Source of the DNA: Umbelopsis ramanniana AG
Taxonomy: Eukaryota > Mucoromycota > Umbelopsidomycetes > Umbelopsidales > Umbelopsidaceae
Direction of reading: 5' to 3'
DNA length: 64,000 bases
NCBI RefSeq assembly: GCF_025399195.1
Contig: NW_026252095.1
Coordinates: 310,001-374,000 of the forward strand
The position numbers and the translations under genes were made by a program. The notes below the pieces were generated by a model, which did no database searches, had not been told where the DNA came from, and worked only from the letters and a program-made list of their open reading frames with translations. Positions 35,534 through 47,077 of the stretch are shown one piece after another. Position 1 is the stretch's first letter; every line of letters begins with the position of its first letter.

Positions 35534-37883
35534 TCATAGTTTTCTCTCAATAACGCTTTGAATCATGCCAGCTGGAGAAGCGTCGTATTCCAACAATTCA
35601 ACCGTGTCATCGTCTTTAATGACAGTGTTGGCTTGGACGTACACACGATCAGGCAACTTTTTAGCAATGACGATTTCGCGGTAGGCATGCCAGCTCTCAG
35701 GGACACTCGTCCACTTGTTGTAAAAGTCAGTACCAGCCTGTTCATCTGCTGTAGCCTTGTAGACTTGGAGTTTGTTTAAAAAGTCGGCTATAGCAGGGAC
35801 GCCCACACTTCTAATCTTGGATCGATCGACGTGTACTTCAAGGTTCTGGTTATTATCGGTGTATACAATTTCAGCTAACTTGGCTTCGATCATGACTTGA
35901 AGGATAGCATAGCGAGCTTGACTATGAGCTTGACCCCACTATCATCCCAAAAAAATTATTCAAAAGGTTAAAAATAAATCCCATGCAGTCCCACAAAGAT
36001 ATCTTCAGCTTACGAACGCCTCCCAAAATAAAATAAAAGCCTACCTTTTTAGCTCGCGGGTCATACAATTCAAGCGCAGTCAGACCTGCTCGCGCCATGT
36101 TGAGATAACTGGTGAAGATGACATCCTCAGCCTCTTCACCTTCGTGCCCGAAAATGGCTTGTATATCCAGGTGAGGAATGAGCACCATGGCAATAGCTTC
36201 AGCGCGACACTCTTCATAGGAAGAAGCAATGTTTTTGAACACGGAATTAAAGTTTTGGCCAGATTGGTACCAATGTTGAATAGGTTGATTGGTCAGGGGA
36301 TTGATGATATGATCGCCAAAATTACGGGTGCCACTTGCGTCTTCAGTAAACAATATGCCAGTACCATGACCCAATTCGTGCGTACCAACTTGGACCTCGA
36401 AAGCCTGAAGACGATATTTGATATACATGTCATAATCTTCATCTCGCACAAACGGGAATCGAATAGTCGGTGCGTGTGCTGTCAAAACGTTGCCAAGGGA
36501 GACATTCTTGGAGCCCAAAACTTGTGTGATATCAGAATAGTTGGGAATATTGATACCCGCTGGTAGACCTGCTGTTGCGAAGTTGAGGACTTCCAAGGAC
36601 GTGAAGTCGGGAGCATTGTTAATGACGGACCGTTCAAAGTCCTTGGGCCAGGGTAGGCGTGAGATGAAATTGGGAGCGTTCTTGACGAGATTTTCAAACT
36701 TTTCGGTTTGGCTCTTGTTCACCATGGCAACAAAACCTTCCCATTCCGCACGTACACCTTGCGGGTCACGGTACGTCTCGATGAATCCAATGTTGGTTTC
36801 AACCACAGGGCCAACGTCCTTCAGCCAATATCGCTGGGACTCCTTATGTTCATCTATAGATCCCGACTCAAAGGATTGGAAATAATGGTTCAGCATGGCC
36901 TTTTGATTTTCATTGGCTGCAAACGGTATGGCTGCCTTGATGTTCTTGGCCACTTCGGCCATATATTCACTAAAATCACCATATTGCACTGTAAGAGAGG
37001 CTCCGTTGGGCAATGTATGAGATTCTGGATCTTTGGCAACCGCTGAAGCAATTCGCAGATGGTAGCCTTGTTCGTCTTTGAATAGCCTGTGTGAAACGTG
37101 GGGAAAAGACATGTCAAATAGAGTTTTAAAATCGATCACGTTTGTGATTCCATTTCCGTTACCTGGTATTGAGAGGATCCAGTGGGATTTTTTCGCAATA
37201 GTCTTGAACCAGTTTAATGTCTGCCTTAGTGATGTTGGAACTATAGTAGCCAGAAACATGACCATCTTCTGGAAAGCCAAGAAGTGCCTTGGCGCTGGGT
37301 TCAACGCTGAAGATTTCTTCTTTTGTGGACTCCCATAATGCCAATGCCTTTGGACCGTGAGCACTGGCCTCAACAATGCGCTGAATGTCTTGGGCAGATA
37401 CTCGGGGAATGAACTTGCGGTCGCCAAAGGAGCGATAATTGCTCATGTTGCCAAGAAATTGCGTAGCATATTGAACAAAGTCCTCGAACGATTCTTTGGA
37501 CACGCCACTGGTACCCAAAAAAAAAAAGGTGTAAGAATGGGGGAGGGACAATCAGCTCAGCTATGGGCTCTATACCTGTCTTTTTGTAGCTGGTCTATGT
37601 CGACCATGCGGCCATCCTTGGTGGTGAAGACAGATTGAATGAGATCAAAAATCTCGGGACCATGTGGGTTGGTTTGGGCCAGAATGATTCGGCTGCCAGC
37701 AAATGAAGCTTTGGCCATGTAATGAGCATAGAGCTTTTCATTCTTGGTAAGTTGTTCAAAGAAGGTTTTGGCTTCGAGACGAGCAACGGCAGCTTGGCGA
37801 TCGGCGAGTAATGTAGAAGTAGACATGAAGCGCGGGAACAAACGAGTTGTGGTGGATTTAACCAATGTGGCGCGTGCAAACAT
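35534..37883 (-). CDS. Dipeptidyl peptidase III (M49 zinc metallopeptidase)
   Basis: Removes dipeptides from the N-termini of short peptides; cytosolic in most eukaryotes, with organelle forms known. Four exons. The first ATG (37883) gives a basic Ser/Thr/Arg leader (MFARATLVKSTTTRLFPRFM) resembling a mitochondrial signal; an internal ATG in MSTSTLLADRQAAV could give a cytosolic form. The catalytic domain has TLPNGASLTVQYGDF, SYEECRAEAIA (the EExxAE zinc-binding second motif) and FGEEAED-like acidic residues. The first zinc motif reads THELGHGTG: a five-residue HExxH, where eukaryotic DPP III normally has six (HExxGH). The rest of the fold is intact over about 700 residues, so this looks like a functional variant and not decay. 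Confidence 0.9.
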
Positions 37884-37970
37884 TAAATACACTAAGGAGA
37901 ACCTTTTATACTTTTTCTATTTTTTTCTCGGTGGGGGAATTCTCTACAGCAAGATACAGAGAAGTGGTAT

Positions 37971-38884
37971 TTATTGACTTTTTAGGGAGTTTTCTGGCTC
38001 TTGTTCCTCTTGACTGAGTTGCTTAAAGATACTTTCAAGTTCCTCTCCATCACGGTCTTCAATGTACTTTATGGCCACAGGTCGTCGCATATGAGCATGG
38101 TTTTGGATGAGCCTAGTGAGTACGGGTTGATACGTCTTCAGCGCCTGCTTTGTTTGATCCTAGTAGTGAAGAATGAATAACTCTATTTGGTACTTTGTAC
38201 CTTGCAAAAGCGGATGAATGGCTACTTACCGTCTGTTTGGCATCTCCACACGGTCGCCAGTACACGTGACATTTTTGTAAATTAGACAATGCTTTCACCT
38301 GCAGGAGGAAGGGACATCCAAAAGGTATATACAATTAAGGCAAATGTTAACGCTTTGAGATGAGAAGAGAGAGATGAAAAGCTGGGTGGTACTTACACCA
38401 ACTACCCTGATATGTTCTGGTGTAACAAATCGGGAAGGAAGCGCTTCGCTGGCATTCATCTTGAGAATAGCTCGCTCTATTCGTTGTGCAAGTTGCTGTT
38501 GTGCAATCGATGGTGGGTCACTGAATCTTTGTTCGGTTAGTTTACGAGGCCTGGCTGCTCGAAACGTTGTACTGGGGGAAGAGATCTAGATTGTATAACA
38601 TGCATAGGGTTAAACAAAGGATCATTGTTCCGTTTTAGCCAGATACGCTCGCTTACAGTCTCTGTTTCTACCACTTGGCTTCGGGTGGGCCGAGACTTGA
38701 AGAATTTTTTCAGCTTTCCCGGTACCATGTAGGAGGAAAGAATGTCTTGATTGTTTTGAATGACTTCATTTTGTTTTGGAGTTAAGGGAGGTCTATTGAT
38801 AATTGGTTTTGTGGATAATGTTCGTTTTATATTACAGAACGCTGTTATGGAAGTTCGTTGATTCATTTGTACACTTTGGAACAT
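37971..38884 (-). CDS. Mitochondrial ribosome-binding factor A (RbfA) like protein
   Basis: RbfA binds the maturing small ribosomal subunit; the eukaryotic form acts in mitochondrial ribosome assembly. The leader MFQSVQMNQRTSITAF with CNIKRTLSTK is basic and suits mitochondrial import. A fungal-type N-terminal region follows (LTPKQNEVIQNNQDILSS, ERIWLKRNNDPLFNP). The RbfA KH-like fold is spread over small exons: QRIERAILKMNASEALPSRF, VTPEHIRVVGVKALSNL, KCHVYWRP and TRLIQNHAHMRRPVAIKYI, then an acidic tail. Bacterial RbfA has the same order: helix, VEVS-type strand, alternating strand and PxLRFI-like end. The assignment rests on this pattern, so the fold is likely, the name a little less so. 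Confidence 0.75.
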
Positions 38885-39190
38885 TCGTCTTTTACCCTTC
38901 CGTTTTGTCGAAAAGGACCCCCATTTTTGAAAGTCCGTCCAAAAGTCTGCCTGCTATTCCCCGCCCGCCCAGGTTTTATGGTGTGCTGAAGCCTGCCGAC
39001 ATCTTTCCTTCCCTTTTTCGTTGTATAGGTAAAACATCTAACGAATCCATCCATCCATCATTCGAATCATCAACTAACAATACGTTTCCATCCATCCATT
39101 ATCGTCCACCTACCATTTACGTGAACTTCGACATTATCTTCATTTTCACCCGGTGCCTAAATCACATTCGACCGATAACTTGAATCAGCA
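38885..39190. promoter_or_regulatory. Divergent promoter between RbfA-like gene and eL34
   Basis: About 306 bases between two start codons facing away. Contains pyrimidine-rich tracts just upstream of the ribosomal protein gene (TTTCCTTCCCTTTTTC at about 39004-39019) and repeated CATCCATCCAT blocks at about 39048 and 39090. Such CT-rich leaders are common upstream of fungal ribosomal protein genes; no named factor site is claimed. Confidence 0.55.
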
Positions 39191-39663
39191 ATGGCTCCCA
39201 GAGTTACTTACAGACGCCGTCTTTCCTACAACACCCGCTCCAACAGAACTAGAGTCGTCAAGACTCCTGGTATGCACCGATTTTGATTATGAGTATGGAA
39301 TGGAGAACGCTCATTAACTGAAATTTTACCACTATAGGCGGTAACCTCAACCTTCAATATGAGAAGAAGCCCGCTACTGCTCCCCGTTGCGGTGACTGCG
39401 GTGACAAGCTCGCCGGTGTAAGTGCTACGACTTTAATGTGTAGAAATACATAGCATGGCATACTAATGACGGAATCCCCACAGGTTATTGCTCTCCGTCC
39501 CCGTGAGTACGCTCAGGTCTCCAAGACCAAGAAGACCGTCAGCCGCGCCTACGGTGGATCCCGCTGCTCACACTGCGTTCGCAACAGAATTGTTCGCGCA
39601 TTCTTGATTGAGGAGCAAAAGATTGTCAAGAAGGTTCTCAAGTCTCAAGCCGAGAAGAAGTAG
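39191..39663 (+). CDS. RPL34: 60S ribosomal protein eL34
   Basis: Structural protein of the large cytosolic ribosomal subunit. Exons 39191-39269, 39338-39417 and 39484-39663 give a 112-residue protein: [18 protein letters not shown], then RVVKTPGGNL, the zinc-binding Cys pair [31 protein letters not shown], the second Cys pair [11 protein letters not shown] and a Lys-rich end [12 protein letters not shown]. The short first exon ending within the Gly-Gly codons and the early introns are typical of ribosomal protein genes. Confidence 0.97.
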
Positions 39664-39788
39664 ATTTGAATTTGGCTTCAAATTACTGTAATTCCTTTCG
39701 TCATATATAAAAAAAAAGCCTGTCCCAAAATTTGAACTGAATAGTCTTGCTCTCCTGAGATCTCTTTATCTTTCCCCCCACTCACATA

Positions 39789-41494
39789 ATGTCTGAGGGT
39801 CATTCTCCTTCAGCGTGGAAATTAGCTTTATCTTTCACCTTTGCTCTCATTGTTGCTAATGTATCGGGGGCTCAATATGTATATCCGTCCTTTGGAACAG
39901 CATTAGCTGAGCGATTCCACTGGTCAGCTCTTGAAAACAGCTTCGTAAGCACTGCCACATTCCTAGGTGTCAGCTTCTCTGGTCCTCTATGTGCAAAGCT
40001 AGTCGAGACATTTGGCACTGGCAATTCCTTGCGAATCGCTGCCTGTTTCGGATTCACTGGATTCATGTTGCTAGCACAAACCTATGAAGGCATCCTACCC
40101 CATTATTTCATACTGTGTGTCTTTTATTTACTCCTAGTAGGAGTGGGTGGAGCGACAGCTTATCTGGTTGCTCTTGATTCTCAGGTTTGTCATGAATGGA
40201 AAAGGACTCCCACAGTGTGGTTGAAACTCACTCCTCCCAATTGATCACCAGGTCCATAATTTTAGAGCACATCGTGGTTTAACCATGGGCATGACCAGTG
40301 CAGCAGTTAGTCTATGTGGTCTTGTGTTTTCACAGATCAATGACCATTTCTACAAAGGCGATGACGATACTTATGGTTTCCTTATCTTCATGGCTCTCGT
40401 TATTTCAGTCGGACAGATTGCTGGATCTTTCACTGTCCGCTCATTTAAACACGATCACGAGGCTGTGACAACATCTCATCGCCGCCCCGCCGCTTCGGAC
40501 GACGAGGAAACTCCCTTATTGGTAGTGCCTAAAGACGAGGAACCCAATGTCTCTGGCTGGCAGTTCTTTACAGATCCTATTGGATTATCTCTCTTTCTTG
40601 CTCTTTTCGTTCTACTGGGTGTCGGGTAAGTACATGCTTTCAATTGATAGAGGCCGCTGGGATACGCTATTGAGCATTCCAAAAAAAGTTATATCTATCT
40701 AGCAGAGATAGGACAAATTCTCGCCTCCTTACCCGAAGAAGAAGGTTCGACTGCCCAGCATCTTCGAAACTATAATGTGTCGGTCTACAGCTTTTTCAAT
40801 TTCGCGTCACGCATTGTCTTTGGCACCCTGTCCGATTCACTCAAACTACGATTTGGTATTCAGCGCATATGGTTTATGTTTGTAGCATGCATCGTATTGG
40901 CAGCAACCCTATTCTACGGAGTCTACTATGTGAATAGCCCTCACGACTTGCTTCCCTGCACCATGTTAGTGGCGACTACGTATGGTATAGGATTCGGTAT
41001 CGGTCCAGCTATCACCAGCGAGTTTGGTGTTGAGGTAAAGTAGAGATTGCAATGCAATGGAAATAATGATATGAGAATTTTGGACTTATCCCTGCATTTC
41101 TCTGCTTCTCATTTGTAGGTGTTTGCACGAAATTGGTGAGGCCTTTTTCTTTCTGACATGTCACTGCAATGCCCGTGTGCAGGAGTACGGACGGGCGGCA
41201 GTAATTTGCTCATATATGGGAATAACGTAACTAATGTGTTGTTTTTTATATGTGGATTCCAGGGGTTGGCTATTGTATGCCCCAGCGTTTGGCACTCAAG
41301 TGTTCAGTTTGATCTTTGGCACTTTCTATGATCTAGAGGCTAGCCGTCAAGGAACCTATCTCTGTCAAGGCACTTGGTGCTATGGCTGGACTTTCATGGT
41401 GGGAGGTGCTTTTGCCATTGTTAGCGCTTGCGTGACCGCTAGTAGCATCCTTCGTAAAAACATTTTGATTCATAGACGAAACAATACTGTATAA
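39789..41494 (+). CDS. MFS transporter, MCH1-like (monocarboxylate transporter homologue)
   Basis: Twelve-span major facilitator protein. Spans are visible from LALSFTFALIVANVSGAQYVYP onward; a cytoplasmic loop with an acidic patch (SDDEETPLLVV) lies in the middle, and a last span (FMVGGAFAIVSACVTASSIL) precedes a basic tail. The Gly-rich start and the two-part layout resemble fungal MCH1-type transporters (homologues of monocarboxylate permeases, whose yeast member does not carry typical monocarboxylates). Exons end at about 40182, 40625 and 41034; a 17-base exon (41119-41135, encoding VFARN plus part of Trp) sits between two introns, and the last exon is 41263-41494. The substrate is unknown. 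Confidence 0.8.
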
Positions 41495-41693
41495 TAGGTT
41501 AGAAATTGGATTAAAATCTTCGTTAGACGCAAGAAACTTTGTATGAAAAAATCCCAGTAAATTTTTTGATGTCGTCACTGATTTGGGCCAATTTGCGGGA
41601 CAAGCGACGCGTTTTCAGAACAAGCTCAAATTTTATTTGACGCAAAATAATAAGGTCAGCGATTCCTTTGGTCTACAATCCGCTACACCAAAG

Positions 41694-43636
41694 ATGCAGG
41701 CACCGGTCATCGTGATGAATACAAACATGGAGAGAGAGTCTGGACGAAAGGCCCAGCTCTCGAACATTACCGCTGCTAAGGTACGTTCTACCCTGGTTAC
41801 TCGAGATCTCCCAACTGTCATCACGTTTGCGACAGCCCGATCCACCCCTTATCCACTCGAGCCACCTCATCATGACTAACGCATTGCAAATCCTATCCAT
41901 TCATCTTTACAGACAGTCGCCGATGTCATTCGTACATGTCTCGGCCCCCGATCCATGCTCAAGATGTTGCTGGATCCTATGGGAGGCATTCTATTGACAA
42001 ACGATGGTAACGCCATTCTTAGAGAGATCGAAGTTGCTCATCCCGCTGCAAAGAGCATGGTTGAGCTTTCGCGAACACAAGATGAGGAAGTTGGTGACGG
42101 CACCACTAGTGTCATCATCCTTGGTAAGATGGATCTCTTAATCCTCAGGTGTACTTGAGTCTGTTACTGACCTGTCATCTATTGTCATTTCGTCCTCCTT
42201 TTTTTTTTTTTTTTTTTCTTTTAGCTGGTGAAATGCTCGCTCAAGCTCTTCCTCACGTTCAACGCAACGTTCATCCCATTGTCATCATCAGTGCTATGAA
42301 GAAGGCTTTGGAAGACGCTCTTCAGGTCATCGATGACATTTCCGTCCCTGTCGACGTCAACAATCAGGATGAGATGCTTGCTCTTGTCAAGTCATCGCTC
42401 GGCACCAAATTTGTCAGCCGTTGGAGCGATCTCATGTGCAACCTTGCTCTCGATGCTGTTCGAACTGTCGCCATGGAAGATGAAGCTACTGGTCAACGCG
42501 AGGTTGATATTAAGCGATATGCACGTGTTGAAAAGATCCCCGGTGGTGAGATCGAGGAATCTAAGGTTTTGGATGGCTTGATCCTCAACAAGGACGTTAC
42601 CCACCCTAAAATGCGTCGTCGTATCGAAAACCCCCGTGTTGTCCTTTTGGATTGCCCATTGGAATACAAGAAGGGTGAATCTCAAACCAACATTGAAATC
42701 ACAAAGGAGGCCGACTGGAACCGTATTTTGGAAATCGAAGAAGAACAGGTCAAGACCATGTGTGAAAAGATCATTGAGCTTAAGCCTGATCTTGTTTTCA
42801 CCGAAAAGGGTGTTTCAGGTGGGGGTTGATTGGTTTTAATATGAATTTGGGTGTCATGGTTTGCTGACACTTTTCCGTGTACAGATCTCGCACAACACTA
42901 CTTCGTCAAGGCCAACATCACTGCCATCCGTCGTGTTCGTAAGACGGATAACAACCGTATCGCTCGTGCTACTGGAGCCACCATTGTCAACCGAGTGGAT
43001 GATTTGCGCGAAAGCGACGTCGGTACCAGATGCGGTCTGTTCAACATTGAAAAGATTGGTGACGAATACTTCACTTTCTTGACCAAATGCAAGGACCCCA
43101 AGGCATGCTCTATCATCCTCCGAGGTCCTAGCAAGGATATCATCAATGAGGTCGAGCGTAACTTGCAAGATGCCATGTGCGTTGCTCGTAACGTTTTCTT
43201 CAACCCTCGTCTTGCACCAGGTGGTGGTGCTACTGAAATGGCCATCAGCGTCAAACTTGCTGAGAAAGCCAAGTTGGTTGAAGGTATTGAACAATGGCCT
43301 TATCGCTCTGTGTCCGATGCTTTGGAAGTCATCCCCCGCACCTTGATTCAAAACTGTGGTGGAAACGCCATCAAGGTCCTTACCGAGCTCCGAGCTAAGC
43401 ATGCCAACGGCGAACACTCGTTCGGTATTGACGGTCACAATGGCAAGGTGGTCGACATGAAGGACTATGGTATCTGGGAACCCAATGCCGTCAAGGTCCA
43501 AACTGTCAAGACTGCCATTGAATCCGCATGCTTGCTTTTGCGAGTTGACGATATTGTCTCTGGTGTTTCCAAGAGATCCGGTGGTGGTGGCCCTCAAGGA
43601 GGAATGGAAGAAGCTGCCGAGATGGCTGAGCGTTAA
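41694..43636 (+). CDS. CCT3: Chaperonin TRiC/CCT subunit gamma (CCT3)
   Basis: ATPase subunit of the cytosolic chaperonin ring that folds actin, tubulin and other proteins. Exons 41694-41780, 41913-42123, 42225-42818 and 42885-43636 join in frame. Landmarks: MQAPVIVMNTN, RTCLGPRSMLKMLLDPMGG, TNDGNAILREI, the ATPase motif GDGTTSVIIL, the apical SWSDLMCNLALDAVRTV-like helix, and GGGATEMAISVKL near the end, with the gamma-specific SGVSKR plus a Gly-rich tail. A T-run acts as the polypyrimidine tract of intron 2 (about 42200-42217). The start is the first ATG that fits the family; an earlier in-frame codon would add an unrelated leader. Confidence 0.96.
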
Positions 43637-43954
43637 ACAATAACCTTCAAATAAGAAAACCAGACCAACGTCCAGCATACTTTGAAGAAAAACACCCCCA
43701 AGCATGAAAAACTCGCTATTCCCCCATCCGCACCACGAACGAAGTCAAAAATACAAAAAAGAGAAAATTTGAACGATAATCCCCAAAAATGATATTAAAA
43801 GAAATTACAAGAGCTTTCTTTTTTGCACATAGAATTAAAACCCTTCTTTCGCTTCTTAATTACGCGCGCATTGTTTTTTAAAAAATGAGTTTCACGCTCA
43901 GCGATTGACTGCGTTTTTACCAGTCAGTCAGTGTGTGTTGGATCTCTCGACAGT
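43637..43954. other. Intergenic CCT3-WDR53, A-rich
   Basis: About 318 bases with no gene. The first part is A-rich (CCT3 3' region). It also holds the WDR53 promoter; a short CAGT repeat (CAGTCAGTCAGT) lies about 35 bases before the WDR53 start. Confidence 0.7.
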
Positions 43955-45436
43955 ATGCCAGACTGGACGCCGTTACAGCAGCTTAAAGGGCACAAACGCT
44001 CTGTTATTTGCCTTGACCATTCCAGCAAATCTTTCATTGGCGGGAGTTTGTTGGCTTCCGGATCAGGTTGGTAGTTGACATGCACATGGAGCAAAGGTTG
44101 TGGAATTGAGTTTGTAATGCGTTACATGGCCTGTTAGAGGACGAAACTTGTAGAATATGGGATGTTAGAACGGGTAAGGCCGTTAAAGCGTTTGCAAAAC
44201 AAGGGGCAGCAGTTAGCAGCGTACGATTCGCATCCAAAGCAAGCATATCCCAATTCTATATGGCGGTTGGATCCAAGGTAACAACCATGAAATTTTTCTC
44301 TTCAATATAATTTGGGTTGCTACAAGGAATCAGCACTGTGTGATCAATCAATTTAACTTTGCTATGAAGGTCCTTGTGTTTGATATGAGAAACTCGGACA
44401 TGATTCTATCTGAAGCGTCCAAAGAATATGAATTCTCTGAAGATGAGATCAACACAGTGAGTAAATAAAGACCCACGCTCATACCTCGGATGAAAAACCT
44501 ACTGATTTTATCATCACTTTTTCTTGCTCGCAATCAGATAGATATAAATGAGAAGAATACATTTTTATGTACAGCTGATGACCGTGGTGAAGTCAAGGTG
44601 ATTGATCTTGAATCACACAAGCTATACAAACAGTTTCGAAGCAAACATAAAAATGTAGGTTTATCCACCTGCTTAGCTTGGTTCTCACTACCAATTTTTT
44701 CCTTACCAACAACAATGTACAGCTATGCATGGCAGCTTGCTTCAGACCGAAAAAGCCTTGGGAACTGTGGTCAGGAGGCATGGATAATACTATTTGCCAA
44801 TGGGATATTTCACGGGGCAGTATGGTAACAAGCTACGATACAAGTAGGTTGAATGCGAATTTGCGAACATCTTGATTATGTATAGTATTTGACAAACAAT
44901 ATATCGCCTTTTTCAGATCAGACCGATCCGACCGCCCACCAAATGGTAAACCCTCCTTTCGTTTATTCATTGCGAATAAACCATGATGGTACTTGGGTAG
45001 CCGCTGGTTTAGGCGACGGCTCTGTCCAAGTGATCAAACTCGAAGCCAAGTCTAAAAAGGTGTCTGTCAAAAGACTGAATGATGCTCATGGCACACTTGT
45101 GAACAGCTTGTAAGACCCTCTCCCTTTTTTCCAACGTTTTAACTTTGTCACAGTAGTAGTTAACTCCTTTACGCTATCTCCCTGAATGGCCATTTTAGGG
45201 CATATGTCAATCCCACCACGGAGCCATTGCTGTGGTCAGGTTCAGCGAACGGTCAATTGGCATTATGGAATTTAGGATCGTTGGAGACAGAAGCTCCGAT
45301 ACAACAAAGCAAGATTGCAATGGCTAAGCTGAACTGCATCGAAGCTCTCAATATCGATACTTCTCCAGTATTGGCTGCTGCAGGCGTGACTAGCAATAAC
45401 GAAGGAGCCCTTCATTTATATGACACATCACAATAA
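43955..45436 (+). CDS. WD40-repeat protein, WDR53-like
   Basis: WD40 protein matching WDR53 in length and repeat content; the animal protein is a candidate substrate receptor of CUL4-DDB1 ubiquitin ligases. The start MPDWTPLQQLKGHKRSVICL begins the first repeat. Later exons show RIWDVRTGKAVKAF, VLVFDMRNSDM, EFSEDEINT (the human EEIN block), FLCTADDRGEVKVIDL, ACFRPKKPWELWSGGMDN, CQWDISRGSMV, ADGSVQVIKL-like GDGSVQVIKL and PLLWSGSANGQLALWNLG. About seven exons; the stop is 45434-45436. It faces the F-box gene tail to tail, 112 bases apart. The ligase role is inferred from the animal family. Confidence 0.85.
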
Positions 45437-45548
45437 CATCAAGTGGAAGCAATTCCAAGCTCTTTCTTGTATTTGTACAAAACCCTCTATGTCTGCCTTT
45501 TATACCAAGCATTCGATACATGCCATAAAAAGAAGTTTCATGTTAAAT

Positions 45549-46472
45549 CTACCATATGTTCATGTCATTGGCGACGGATCGTTTTGCCTCGGACTCCGCC
45601 TCTTCAACTTTTGATATCCACCACTTGTAGGAACATACTAACTTATCCAATCGCAGGAGATATGGCGCATCTTCTTCAGATATTTCTCTTTGCCCGTGGG
45701 TATCAAGGACTGCCTGCGCAGTTTGGGAGGTAGGGTCTGCTGATGTACTAATAAGGCTGTATGTGACGAAAACTTCTGGTGAAGTGGATACTCGCATATT
45801 GGAGTTCCAAGGAGACGATTCTGTGTGTTCCTCGCTAACCTTGGAGGTATCCAATATACAGTCGACTGGATCCAGTTGTTCAATCCAGGTTATACGATTG
45901 CTACTGGTATTTCGTCCGATAAAAGTCAATTGAACACTGACCGAGTTTTGCCCATTATATTTAAGATTTACACAGGGCGGGTTTTCTGGATGTTGCGGCA
46001 GTATAGTGAAGCCATCGAGAGCGATTTCATGTAAATTGAAGATCAAGTTCAGTGTCAGAGGTTCGACGTGATCCAGGACGGTAACGAGCGAAATCCCACA
46101 GACAGTGGCTGTACTTTCTGAGTCTCCTACGTCGTCCATTGTCTCTAGGGTATTCTTTAGAAGAGGCATGTTAACGTATCAGGATAGACAGAACAGGACG
46201 GCTTCGTCATTATCAAGGCGACTTACTCGTACTATCCAACCTCTTTCCAGTGTGTCAAGGACTAGTTTTCGACTCATGTCATAGAATCGTATTGCCCACC
46301 ATCGATTCAAACGAACTATTGACACAAGATCTTTGGCGTCTACATAGCTTATTATATTAAAGATAATCTCGAGAGGTAAATTCTGAAGCATTGACATGAT
46401 TGCGTTTTGAGACTTGGTGGTTCGCTCAGAACGACGTTTTGCTGGTAAGGCATATGTCAGCTGACAGCACAT
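45549..46472 (-). CDS. F-box protein of unknown substrate
   Basis: Probable SCF ubiquitin-ligase receptor. The N-terminal F-box reads LQNLPLEIIFNIISYVDAKD, then LVSIVRLNRWWAIRF. An intron (donor GTAAGT at about 46229) joins VR to NTLETMDDVGDSES. The C-terminal about 200 residues (VDHVEPLTLNLIFNLHEIAL and onward) show alternating hydrophobic segments, possibly a beta-rich module, without a family I can name. The first ATG is 46472; an internal ATG at 46397, just before LQNLP, is also plausible. Substrate unknown. Confidence 0.75.
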
Positions 46473-47077
46473 TGCTCGATTTATACGTCGATTACCAAGT
46501 CACTCAAGCCTGTCAAAATGATTCTCGTTTACCTCGGCTGTTAACGTCCACTTATACGCACGGCTATTCTACATCGTTATGCCGCTAGCTATGTAGCTCT
46601 TGCTAGCCGCAAAGATTTTTCTGGACCGTTTGGTCATTTATTCATCACCACCCACTACAATAAAACTCCAACCAACAAATGAGCTCGTTTATTTTTTATC
46701 TCGGTTAGGGGATCTCGGACCTTCTTACATCCATATCAGTTGAAGTGGACATTGCCACACGCTGCCGAAAGGTATGACAAAAGGAAGAGCCTTTGATGGT
46801 TTACCCCACAAAGGAGAGCAAATGAATAGATAGGAGGCATTGCGACTGCCTAATAGAAGAGAAAACACAGGCGGTTTCTTTGCCGTCGTACGGTTGCCAA
46901 CACCAACCACATCTTCACTAAAATGCATTCAAAGCACCCAAAACGCATTTCCAACTGACGAGCGCCTACTATAATTGATTAAGATATTGTATTTGTAGCG
47001 CATAGGAAACCGATGACAAACAAAATTCTGGAAATGGTTGTTAACATAAGAGGCGACCATGGTTCAACGTTCTCTGA
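46473..47077. other. Intergenic, 605 bases
   Basis: No gene seen. Small open frames on both strands have no resemblance to families or splice logic. It contains the F-box promoter and the UGT 3' region. Confidence 0.7.

Noticed and set aside
42854-43705. Long minus-strand open frame (283 codons) opposite CCT3
   Set aside because: It is the antisense shadow of a highly codon-biased chaperonin exon; CCT3 on the plus strand explains the sequence fully.
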